Source: Pochonia chlamydosporia 170
Taxonomy: Eukaryota; Ascomycota; Sordariomycetes; Hypocreales; Clavicipitaceae
Assembly: GCF_001653235.2 (NCBI RefSeq)
Contig: NC_035790.1
Location: 6,386,001-6,450,000, forward strand
Length of the DNA: 64,000 nt
Direction: 5' to 3'
The notes below the pieces were generated by a model. It had not been told where the DNA came from and did not search any database. It worked only from the letters and a program-made list of their open reading frames with translations. This document shows, piece by piece, positions 54,885 to 64,000 of this stretch. The translations under genes were made by a program, and so were the position numbers. The first letter of the stretch is position 1, and the number at the start of each line of letters is the position of its first letter.

Positions 54885-56082
54885 CTAGAGCCTGGCTTGC
54901 ATATGTGCTCGTCTATGACTGCCATTGGGATTTCCCGTGTTCCTTGCTCTTTGTAGACACTCGTCCATTACTTTACCCAAACGAAGCACAGCATCATCGC
55001 AAATCTGATGATGCAATACGACCCTTTTACCGTCCAACTTAATACCATGCCGTCTTCCAATTTCGTTCCAACGCTTTGTGTCGACACCAGAAGCTCCCAG
55101 ATCCAGCCATACCATATTGGTCTCTATTTCCCTTGATATATTACCTCCCCTCTCTGTCCACATGCTACCTACCCGCCTCGCGAGAACATGGCTCGCCTTG
55201 AGCACACCTCTTACGTCTGTCTGTCCGGGCCCGAAATTCTCCAAAACTGCCTCCCGAGCTGCTGCGGCTAGAACACCGGCCTGCCGCATGCCTCCGCCGA
55301 TGCTCTTTCGAATTCGTTTTAATCGTCGAATTAGTCCGGCGTCTCCAAGAACCATGGCCCCCATTGGAGCTCCCAGATTTTTGCTGAAATCTAATGTGAG
55401 CACATCGCAGCATTGCGCAAAGTCTATGAGCTGGTGACCCGTAGCTGCTACTGCTTCCCAGAGCCTGGCGCCGTCAATATGTACGGCGATCCCATTGTCA
55501 CTTGCCCACTCTTTGAGGAGGCGTAATTCTTGTAGTGGTATTATTGAACCGGATGTTGTGTTTTCAATACTTATTAGTCGAGTGGGGGCTTTGTGTACGT
55601 CGTCTGTAATAATGGCGTGTTTGATGGCATCGTGAACGGTGAGATGTTTGCCGTTTTGTGGTATTATGGCCTGGATCATTGCACCGCTTAAATGAGCTAC
55701 GCCGCCTGATTCCCAATGGATGAGGTGCGAGTGGGCATCTGTCAAAATTGAATAAGGTGGTTGAGCGAGTACTGATCTGATGGCGAGCTGGTTTGCCATT
55801 GTGCCTGTTATGACGAAGGCGGCCGCCTCGTGGCCGCAACGGTGTGCAATTTCTTTCTCGAATTTTGAAGTTGTTTCGTCTTCGTTATACACATCGTCAT
55901 TCAGTGTTGCTTTTGCTATGGCATCTAGCATCGTGAGTGATGGTGTTGTGACTACATCGCCTGGTGAGGTGCATGGTTAGCAGGTGTAGTTTCAAAGGAT
56001 CAACAAAGTTGTTACTTCTGAAATCGAAGGCAGCTCCTGTTTTCTTGGGGGAACCCCATTTAACAAAGTCGTCTTGGAACAT
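54885..56082 (-). CDS. Low-specificity L-threonine aldolase (PLP enzyme)
   Basis: Exons complement(54885-55960, 56016-56082) give 380 residues. After splicing, FDFRSDVVTTPSLTMLDAI and LNDDVYNEDETTSKFE match the N-terminus of the aldolase family (Gly1). ENTTSGSIIPLQEL, HIDGARLWEA and LTLDFSKNLGAPMG follow, the last with the PLP-binding lysine (about K216). The enzyme splits threonine or allo-threonine to glycine and acetaldehyde, a source of glycine in fungi, and may act on other beta-hydroxy amino acids. It is divergent from the MFS transporter gene, with 573 bp between starts, so shared control is possible. The start ATG 56082 precedes a 22-residue first exon. No mitochondrial signal is evident. 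Confidence 0.93.
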
Positions 56083-56655
56083 TTCCCTTTCTTTTGTGCT
56101 TGTAAATGGACAATGGTCACATAGTGCGAATGAGAGGAAGCTCGAGGTAAATGCAATATTATGCAACTCGGTGCGCCAAAATGGATTTAACAACGTCTGG
56201 TTTCTTTTGCTAACACAACAGCTGTGAGCATTTCAAAGCCCTGAAAAGTTCCGGAGCAAATTGCCATCTTGGCATAAGCTTGCGGACATAAAATGTATAT
56301 GCAGCCGGGCGAGAGTTTCCAGGAAGTGAAAGACTGCTAGTCCAATTAGAGTGAGAAGTTGCAGGATCTTACTTGCATCACCAATGCAACCTCACAGTTA
56401 ACCTATCAACTATTAGGGTTGATGAGGAGACAAGTAAACTATCGGCATGTCCTAGCTCATTTAGGAAGTACCCTGCGCAAGGGTTCGAAAGATATATGCT
56501 ATTTGATGGAAAAATTGTCACTGCAGGGATTGCAGACGGTTCGCACATTTCGCGGGGGCAGAATGATGGTCAGAAAATGATTGATGGTGAGTGACAAAAT
56601 TGGTCGAGTGGCCTTGAGTTTGACGCTGACTTTACACGAAATGCGATTACACAAT
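56083..56655. other. Divergent promoter region, threonine aldolase and MFS transporter
   Basis: 573 bp of shared upstream sequence. Frames from 56359 to 56580 are not supported. No obvious TATA box. Confidence 0.6.
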
Positions 56656-58471
56656 ATGATGGACAGCCTGTGTGAAGAACGAAGTGATGACGAGAAATGC
56701 AAACCGACCGTCGTCGAGGCAGAGGATGAGTCCATCTTGTTAGCTCAGTATGGCGTGGAGAGAAGATCTGATGGATTTATTTATTGGAGACGAGATTCCT
56801 CGCATCATCCGCGAAACTGGTCAAGCACTCGAAAGTTGTTCGATACATCGGTTATTGTTCTTTTGGAGTTTTACACGTGAGTCCAGGTTTCTCGCCATCA
56901 CCATCCATTCTTGTATCTAATATGGCGTAGGACTGTCATAAGCACCACCGGAGTAAGTATCAAGTCATCAATTTACAAGGGCGATATTGGCGCTTCCATG
57001 GCAGTACATATACCAACTTGAATCTCTCTGCTAATTGCAACACATCGCAGGCACATGTGGCTGACACTACAGCTCCCGAATATGGCTTCAACAGAAAGCA
57101 GGCACTAGTAGCCTTTACATTCATGTATACTTGAACTGAGTCAATACTTTCTATTTTAGAGATGAAACGTTCTTACCAGTTTTCAGGTACCAACTCGGGC
57201 AAGCCATCGGTGGCTGCTTAATACCACCCTTTTCCGAAGTCGTCGGCCGACGTCTACCATATCTTGTATCCTGCTTATTCTTCAGCATATTTTGCATCCT
57301 AATAAGCGCCGTGCCAACACTCCCGATGATATACATCGGCCGCTTTATAACAGGCTTTGCCTCCGCTGTCCCATCCGTTGTTATTGCAGGCAGCGTTGAA
57401 GACATGTTCAATGCCAAGAGAAGAATATGGATCGTCGTGTTGTGGAATGTCGGAACTACAATGGGATTGTGTTTTGGTCCTGTGTATGCCTCTTATATTA
57501 CTGCAGCCGCCGGCTGGAAATGGGTGTTTTACAGCGCTGGAATTGTCACTGGGGTGCTTTTTGTTGCGCTGATCGCAATCAAGGAGAGCAGGCCGAGTAT
57601 TTTACTTGGCCGGAAAATCGAGCAGATACAGAAGAACACGACAATCACCGACCTGGAGTGGCATAATCCAGACAACCTGCCTAGTATGAGATCTTTGGTT
57701 GATGTCGTTGTTGTGAGGCCATTCACTCTGCTGTTTACTGAGCCGTTGGTGATGATCATCGCAACGATATCGGCTATATCATGGGGCATCATTTACCTGT
57801 TCACAGAGTCTTTGACTCCAATTTTCAAGACTATGGGGCTCTCAAGAACGCAATCGACATTGACTTTTCTGGCCATTGCTCTTGGTACGCTGTTCACCAT
57901 GCTGCCGCGATTCTGGGACATGCGAGTCGCAAGAGCACGCAGACGCAAACAGGAAGCACTTCAGCCGTAAGTTCATTAATAATTTCTGCTACCACAATAT
58001 TCTGTATTAACTTTCATGTTCAGTGAAGACAAAATCATGGGATTTGCATTCGCAGCTCCCGCATTGGCAATAGGCTTGATTTGGTTCACGCTGACGATTC
58101 CGCCCTTCGCCAAGGGTCTGCACTGGATAGTTCCTACATTGTCTCTGGTACCCATTGGATTTGCAGTCAACGAGCTAGCTTACACTCTGAGTGGCTATCT
58201 CTCCGATTCTTACCTCTTGTACAGCGCATCCGCCTTTTCGGGGCTGGCGTTTGTGAGGGCCATTATCAGTGGCTTGATGCCATTGATTGCGAATGCAATG
58301 TATGAGGGCCTGAATGCAAACATAGCCAGTGGTATACTGGCTGCTCTTGCTACGGTGTTTTGTGTCGTGCCGTGGGTGTTCTTCAAGTATAGTCGGCGGT
58401 TGAGGCAGCGGAGTCCGTTTGCCCGTTTCAGTCTTGATGCTCATCAGCGGACGCAGGTAGAGCAAGATTAG
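56656..58471 (+). CDS. MFS transporter, drug:H+ antiporter-like
   Basis: Exons 56656-56876, 56931-56952, 57051-57124, 57187-57966 and 58024-58471 give 514 residues. The pattern is a fungal DHA1-type major facilitator. It has a hydrophilic N-tail ending YWRRDSSHHPRNWSSTRK, an early conserved TTAPEYGFN region after transmembrane segment 1, YQLGQAIGGCLIPPFSEVVGRR (loop 2-3 motif A-like), IYIGRFITGFASAVPSVV and NVGTTMGLCFGPVYASYI. A central cytoplasmic loop is followed by a second set of helices ending AALATVFCVVPWVFF. The second exon is only 22 nt. The substrate cannot be told; efflux of toxic compounds or nutrient uptake are both possible. It is divergent from the threonine aldolase gene and followed by the amidase gene on the same strand. 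Confidence 0.9.
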
Positions 58472-58882
58472 ACAGTTCGCAAGACGCATTGATGTACACT
58501 TGCAGCATGTATTCCTTTGATAGTCACAGAGATGGTCACAACAGACCTTTTATGAATGTATAAGAAGCAGCTCAATACAGCCAGATGCTTCAGGTACCCT
58601 GACAGGTATGGCAGCAATTGCAATACAGGAAGGGTGATTCGAAAGTAATATGTCAAAAACTAAATCAGTTATGAGGCATTCGTGTAATTCATTTACATCT
58701 GTCAAATAGTTCAATTACTGCCGTCCTTCTCTTAGACCTGTTCCTCTGTTCCTCCGTATCCCCGCCTCTTCCCCCGCAGCTATCGCCGGCCATCGGAAGG
58801 TCCACAACCGTGATCATACTTGGCTCTTCATTTACACTTACACGAACAGCAATCTGGTCGCTGAAATACACTGTCCGTTTAG
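58472..58882. other. Intergenic between MFS transporter and amidase genes
   Basis: 411 bp, tandem orientation. No separate gene. A frame at 58689-59018 on the minus strand is a shadow. Confidence 0.6.
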
Positions 58883-60916
58883 ATGACCAAAGAAAAGAAC
58901 ATGACCAACCCCGGACTAGGAACCAATATGGATTGGCGAGCGGTTGTCGAGAAGAAGAGGGCCATTCAGGCCAACAAAATTGACCAAGTGTCTCTCGACA
59001 AAGAAACACAGCCAACAAACAGATCGACTAATGTCCTGTCCTCTATCTCAACTACGAAGGGAATTGTAACAGCCATAGAAAGCGGAGATGTAACAGCTGT
59101 GGATGTGGCCAAGCATTTCATTCAAAGGTAACTTCACTCTGCAGGTAGATACCTTGGAGAGTATTCCTGCGCACTAAATTGAGAGCAAACCATCTAACAA
59201 TAATTGAATCCATGTCAGAACTATCAAGGAGCACCAACGTGTAAGTCTCAGATAACCCGTGAAACGTTGCGACATGACTGACTCCAATGACGACTTTAGT
59301 CCAATTGGTAAGTAAGATTCCGAATGTGACACGAAGCAGTCCGCTAACAACTCGTCCAAGCCTTACAGAAATCCTGTTTGACGATGCTCTAAAGCGTTCA
59401 GCAGAGCTAGACAGATACTTTCAGCAGACCGGGAAGACTATTGGTCCGCTTCATGGGGTTCCCGTCACCCTCAAGGATCAATTTAACGTCGAAGGGGTTG
59501 ACTCAACCCTTGGATACGTGGGGAGATGCTTCAAACCCGCCTCCGAAGACGCCGTATTGGTCAAAATGTTAAAGTCAATGGGGGCAGTTATAACAGCCAA
59601 GACTAATCTCCCACAAAGCATCATGGTGACGTCAAGACTCATGTGTCACTCCCATGAATGAAGACCATTCAGCTAACACGATTCACAACAGTGGTGTGAA
59701 ACAGAAAATCCGCTCTGGGGTAGAACCGACCATCCATTGAGTAAAGACTTTACACCCGGAGGCTCTACTGGTGGCGAGGCAGTCCTGTTATCATGCCAAG
59801 CCAGTATTCTCGGCTGGGGAACAGATCTCGGCGGGAGCATACGCATTCCAGCGCACATGACAGGCATATACGGGCTAAAACCAAGCGTGAGCCTCCCCGA
59901 CTTTCCGCTCAGAAATATATTAAGTACGGTGCTAGAGCTCGAGATTACCATATCGCGGAGTCCCTGTTTCAACAGAAGGCCAAGAGCATGTGCCGTCCTC
60001 TATTGGCCCGATGGCTCGTAGCTTGGACACTCTTCATGATGTAATGAAAGCTGTAGTTGGAGCGGAGCCGTGGACACTGGATGCGAGATGCGTGCCTATT
60101 CCGTGGCGAATTCACTTGTACAATGAGACTCTACATCGGCCCCTTACAATAGGCGTATTGGCTGACGATGGAGTGGTTGAACCTCATCCGCCTGTGACCC
60201 GTGTTTTCCATGAGGCTGTGGAAGCATGTCGCGCTGCCGGTCATGATGTGTTTGACTGGGACGCAGAACTGCATCGGGAGTGTATTGAAATAATGGTACG
60301 TTCGCTGTGAATACGAAAAACCCAAAGCCCCTATTGACGAAGCAAACGATAGGATCAATTCTATGTCGTGGATGGAGGCCAAGACATCCGCAATGCGGTT
60401 CAGGAGGGCGGCGAACCTTTCATACCACATGTAGAGAGACTCGTCAATGCAGCCAAGCCAATCTCGGTGCATGATTACTGGCAGCTTAACAAGAGAAAGT
60501 GGCAGCTCCAGCAAGCCTATGTCGACAAGTGGAATTCTCTGAGGTCTCCGAAGACAGGACGTCAGGCAGACGTTCTTCTCATGCCACCCATGCCTCATTC
60601 CGCGGTGCCTCATGGTAGATGCCGCTGGGTTGGGTACACCAAGATATGGAACTTCTTGGATTATCCAGCTTTGGTCATACCGGGAGGCAAGGTATCTCAG
60701 GTCGATGTTGGGACCGCCTTTGAAAAGAGCCCACGAAACGAGTTGGATGGATGGAACCGAACTGTGTGGGAGAGTCACAAGGATGAAATGGCCTCGCTTG
60801 AATTACCGGTTGGCGTGCAATTGATTTGTAGAAAGCTGGAGGAAGAGAAGCTGTTGGCGGCTGGGGAACAGCTGGATCGTCTACTGAGACTGGTTGCATC
60901 TCAGCATAAGAGGTAA
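58883..60916 (+). CDS. Amidase-signature family hydrolase
   Basis: Exons 58883-59127, 59219-59240, 59300-59307, 59361-59625, 59692-59886, 59936-60295 and 60353-60916 give 552 residues. The Ser-cisSer-Lys triad is visible: Lys130 in VTLKDQF, cis-Ser205 in GGSTGGE and nucleophile Ser229 in GTDLGGSIRIPA, with spacings of 75 and 24 as in FAAH. GPLHGVPVTLKD and YRGVPVSTEGQEHVPSSIGPMARS follow the family order. Exon 3 is eight nucleotides (TCCAATTG), joining HQR to SNCLTEI; HQ-x-x-NCLTEI is a family landmark. It may act on acetamide, indole-acetamide or fatty-acid amides. A short N-terminal extension without signal peptide suggests a cytosolic enzyme. The gene follows the transporter, which could supply a substrate, but this is speculative. 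Confidence 0.94.
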
Positions 60917-61631
60917 TTCGACGCATGGTATTGGGCGAAATATAGTAATCTGCTTTACTCTTTGCAGACCACAGCTGTTGAGGGGTGTGATATAGTGAAT
61001 CAACGATATGACAACTGATAAAGGGGAATTCATTTTCTTCTTGGAACATATTCCTCTGTTTTCTTGTCGACTTAAAAGTAGATCGGGAACTATATGATAA
61101 TAATAAGGACAATATCTGCAGCCGTGGGCTCTGATTCAAGGCTTAAAGGAGCAGCTAGCAAGCCCATGCAGCAAATGGTGCGATCAACACGTAAGCGGTC
61201 ATTGTGCGAGAAACTTGAACGAGCATGGCGATTATAGAGAGTTCTGATTGAATGAAGAGGCCTAAGACGCATTTATACGAGTCGTCATGTTGTTGGTTGC
61301 ATGCTTGCTTGAATCGTCCATGTTGATGGATGGTGTCTTGACAAGTGCAAAGCATCGCTTCAATTGGCTGGCTCAGAGACGGCATGGTGAACCCGTCTGT
61401 GAGCTAAGCCACATCACGTGATCTCCCAGATACTAACATTCCTTATCCGGCACGAGTGTGGCTTGACAGACGGTCTCTTATCGTGGGGTCGATTTTTTTT
61501 TTTCTTTGGCCGGCCGACAATTCTTCACCGATCTTCAATTGCAATAATTTTCAAAGGCAACCACCGCCTTATCTCTACCCTTCACCCCTAACGGCCGTGA
61601 ACCTTTCTCAGGCGAGCCTCTGTCGAAGACA
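60917..61631. other. Intergenic between amidase and SNU13 genes
   Basis: 715 bp, tandem. A T-rich tract (T11, 61495-61504 region) and pyrimidine-rich sequence before 61632 fit a housekeeping leader. No gene. Confidence 0.55.
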
Positions 61632-62189
61632 ATGGCGGAAGACGCGAATGCTGGTATGTGCACGCCCTGTCTGTTTGCCGGACACGAGCAGGACTTGATG
61701 GCGACCTGGTTTGCTAACAATCATGATTTCGCAGCTTGGCCCTTGGCCGACGCCGCTCTTACTCAGGAGATTCTCGATCTCCTGCAGTCGGCTACTCATC
61801 TGCGCCAGGCAAAGAAGGGCGCCAACGAAGGTACGGCTCCATTTGTGCATCAACATCCCGGCCGGCTTGGCAAGAGACCGAAGACGTTGATGGTGAGTGC
61901 GTGGCTATGGACTAACAATCTTATAGTGACCAAGGCTCTTAACCGTGGTACTTGCGAAATCGCTATCCTGGCCGCCGACACCGAACCGCTCGCTATTCTT
62001 CTGCACATCCCCCTCCTCTGCGAGGACAAGGGTACTCCTTACGTCTACGTTCCCAGCAAGACCCTCTTGGGCCGCGCCTGCGGTGTGAGCCGTGCCGTCA
62101 TTGCTGCTAGCATCAACTCCAACGAGGCTAGTGAGCTGGCTGGCCAGATCAAGGCCCTCCGCGACAAGGTCGAGCGTCTTGCCATCTAA
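61632..62189 (+). CDS. SNU13: Snu13/15.5K, L7Ae-family snRNP and snoRNP protein
   Basis: Exons 61632-61653, 61735-61830 and 61927-62189 give 126 residues, the exact length of Snu13. AWPLADAALTQEILDLLQ, then AANY-like KGANEVTKALNRGTCEIAILAADTEPL, and CGVSRAVIAASI are the L7Ae kink-turn-binding fold. It binds the U4 snRNA 5' stem-loop in the tri-snRNP and the C/D box snoRNA kink-turn. The closest relative, Nhp2, lacks this spacing and length. Short first exon (22 nt, MAEDANA plus one base). Two introns, both GT-AG. Confidence 0.97.
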   Translation: MAEDANAGMCTPCLFAGHEQDLMATWFANNHDFAAWPLADAALTQEILDLLQSATHLRQAKKGANEGTAPFVHQHPGRLGKRPKTLMVSAWLWTNNLIVTKALNRGTCEIAILAADTEPLAILLHIPLLCEDKGTPYVYVPSKTLLGRACGVSRAVIAASINSNEASELAGQIKALRDKVERLAI

Positions 62190-64000
62190 GGGATGGACTG
62201 GTTGCGATAACAAGGCTAGGATCTGCGATGTCATTGCGGGAGAGAGAAGCTCATCTGGTCTTGGGCAGGGATTTGGTTTATTTTTATCTTCAGGATGGAC
62301 TGGGTGCTCGATTTGCACTTGACGGTTGGGTTTGACTCTTGTCTGCGATGGATCAGATCTACAGCGTTGTTTTAAGCACGGGGGTGGTAACCAGCATCTT
62401 TAGACCAGTATGGTATAGGGAACGAGTACATTCTACGTTGGCTGTCTTAGCTAGATTAGTCAAATAGATGAGGAGCGGGATTGATTAAGATTTACCTTTG
62501 ATGTCGACATGTGAAGCGTTCGTGTCATGCAAGCAATGTTGAGCCGTGACTCGAGTGCAGCTGGGGAGGTAGCACAAGGTTATACAAGGTCGCATTGCAT
62601 CAAAAAGCAGCGGACACACGATGTCTCATCCTTCTTCGTGTCCGTTGTCTTGGTCCCGTCCTTCCAAGCAAAAGCGCCGCCGCATGAGAGATCACCACGC
62701 ACCGCCAAGGATAATGTCATTGCGTAAAAATGTGTATCAGCCCCCAAACACATCGTCACACCCTCTTGCAGTAAATACACGTGGCAGACCTCATGGCAAA
62801 TGGCAGGGATGCATGGGGGGTTGCAGTGAAATTGGCTGTAATTCGGGGCTTTGTGGCGGCACAAAATGCCCTCAACGTTGCGGTTTTTGCTTTTTGAGCT
62901 TTGATTCAGGGTCGTAGGCCGTCAAGTCAACGTGGCCGGGGAATCTGGAAGCTTGTCAAACGAGGCGTTTGGCTGGCGCTTGAGGGTACATTACTTGATG
63001 GGTTGTGAAACGGCTTGCGCCATGTGGACTGACATTAAACATACATGTCAAGTAACTACCTAGGTAGTCAATAATAGCTGACGAGGTGGCCAAACGGCGG
63101 TACGGTTAGTCTTGGCCAATATTGGCATGGTAACAAAGGGTCTGGTGTATTCAAACGGATCAACAGGCCAACGGTGTCTGCTGCATAAGCATGGACGTTC
63201 TTGGTGGCTCTGATGTACTTGATCAGCGAATGATTGCCTGGTGTTGGAAAAGAAGGATTTCGCGGATTCGGGCTTCAGCCGTTCTTTAACTCCGTTTGTG
63301 GATGCAGATGCAGATGCAGACGCAGACGCAGACACAAACGAAGCGGACATGGACAACTTGAATGTCCGCCGGATGGGCTAGAGTCCGCACCCAAACGAGG
63401 GACGGTAATGCAATTGATTTGAGTGACCAAGCCAACAATAGGCAGAAATATGATGATGATGATGGATAAAATGACAGGTTTGTCGATACATCGAGTCGTC
63501 GTCACTCCCGGATGTCGCGCAATCAAAGGGCTGGCTGATCCGGAGCCAGCGACGGGATAATATTGCTGCCACAAATTGCGAGGCTTTCATCTCAAGGGAG
63601 ACCTGTCAAAAAGTCAAGGGACATTCCACCCTGTGCCGTCTTTTACTTATTTAGATATTCTGGCTGAAGTAGAAGCAAGGTGTCTCAATATTCAAGCCCA
63701 AGATAGAAACATGTCCAATGGTCATAAACAGGGTCGCAGAACAAGGGGCGGGAAACTCGGACAATCCATTCACTGCCACGTCAAGTAACCATTATTACTC
63801 TCGAAATTGTGTAGTCCAACTCCGTACTGTACTACTCCATCAATGAATTAGTTAGTCCCCAGTTCCCACCCGTTCCCGTTCCCGGCCATGAAAAGCCACA
63901 CCACGAAATACCTTGTTCGTTTGCACGCCCCAAACTTTCAATAGTCTAGTTTACCTGTGAACCTTTCTTCCCCCTTCTCTTCCTGTACCCAAATAAACCC
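62190..64000. other. Intergenic up to window end
   Basis: 1.8 kb after SNU13. It holds a (GATGCA/GACGCA)n hexamer repeat at 63301-63333, and an AACTCCGTA word near 63818. No supported gene. Pyrimidine-rich sequence at the very end may be the start of another promoter. Confidence 0.5.
63301..63333. repeat. Hexamer microsatellite (GAYGCA)n
   Basis: About five to six units of GATGCA then GACGCA. It encodes Ser-Ala repeats on the minus strand in an otherwise unsupported frame. Confidence 0.85.

Noticed and set aside
63060..63356. Ser-Ala-repeat frame on the minus strand
   Set aside because: Generated entirely by the GAYGCA hexamer microsatellite.
1..64000. Secondary-metabolite gene cluster
   Set aside because: There is an oxidoreductase, NmrA-like gene and transporter, but no PKS, NRPS, terpene cyclase or pathway-specific regulator, and they are far apart.
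1..64000. CRISPR arrays, insertion sequences, LTR elements, rRNA genes
   Set aside because: No regular repeat-spacer arrays, no transposase or reverse transcriptase frames, no long terminal repeats and no rRNA-like conserved blocks were seen.

Overview
The window is nuclear DNA of a filamentous ascomycete, most likely a Sordariomycete and probably Hypocreales. The reasons are the gene set, the many short introns (about 48-130 bp) with GTRAGT-like donors, CTAAC/CTGAC-type branch sites and YAG acceptors, and families typical of these fungi (secreted pappalysin-type protease, HsbA-like secreted protein, PQQ-type sugar dehydrogenase, Pex20). I rebuilt exon structures by hand. For every multi-exon gene listed the exon lengths sum to a multiple of three and the joined protein reads through its family motifs.

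Layout. 0-12 kb is an accessory, secretion-rich stretch: an NmrA-like NAD(P)-binding protein, a secreted M43 metalloprotease, a GMC oxidoreductase (with a GC-AG intron), a secreted TIM-barrel-like hydrolase and an HsbA-like secreted protein. 13-26 kb is mostly housekeeping: a Whi2-like BTB protein, a GPI-anchored sorbosone/pyranose dehydrogenase, SEC13, PEX20 and a large single-pass membrane protein. 25.6-33.8 kb is an 8-kb gene-poor stretch with one possible small gene. 33.8-44.6 kb carries a BCS1-type AAA ATPase, a tricarballylate-dehydrogenase-like flavoprotein, HMG-CoA synthase (ERG13) and, convergent with it, a Delta24-sterol-reductase-like oxidase. 45.0-46.8 kb holds three tRNA-Asn(GTT) genes. 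47.8-62.2 kb is gene-dense: alpha/beta hydrolase, PEX14, NDC80, threonine aldolase, MFS transporter, amidase and SNU13. No CRISPR array, rRNA, transposase or PKS/NRPS gene was seen.

The most unusual feature is in the tRNA cluster. Two of the three tRNA-Asn genes, in opposite orientation, are interrupted in the variable loop (not at the canonical position next to the anticodon) by a 56-bp insert. The insert looks like a spliceosomal intron: AG^GTAAGA, then GCTAAC or GCTAAT, then CAAG^GT. Removing it from either copy restores exactly the 74-nt sequence of the third, uninterrupted copy. Pol III oligo-T terminators follow all three genes. An AGGT direct repeat at the insert edges fits gain of an introner-like element. 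I know of no described fungal tRNA intron of this type; whether it is removed, and by which machinery, cannot be told from DNA.

Other points worth attention are a 7-nt internal exon in PEX14, an 8-nt exon in the amidase gene, an ATG-only first exon in SEC13, a 9-bp motif (TACGGAGTA) strongly over-represented between genes, and a strongly charged Lys/Glu tail on the BCS1-like protein. Functional links are modest: PEX14 and PEX20 both serve peroxisomal import, ERG13 and the Delta24-reductase-like gene both relate to sterols, and several secreted enzymes suggest saprotrophic or host-associated nutrition.
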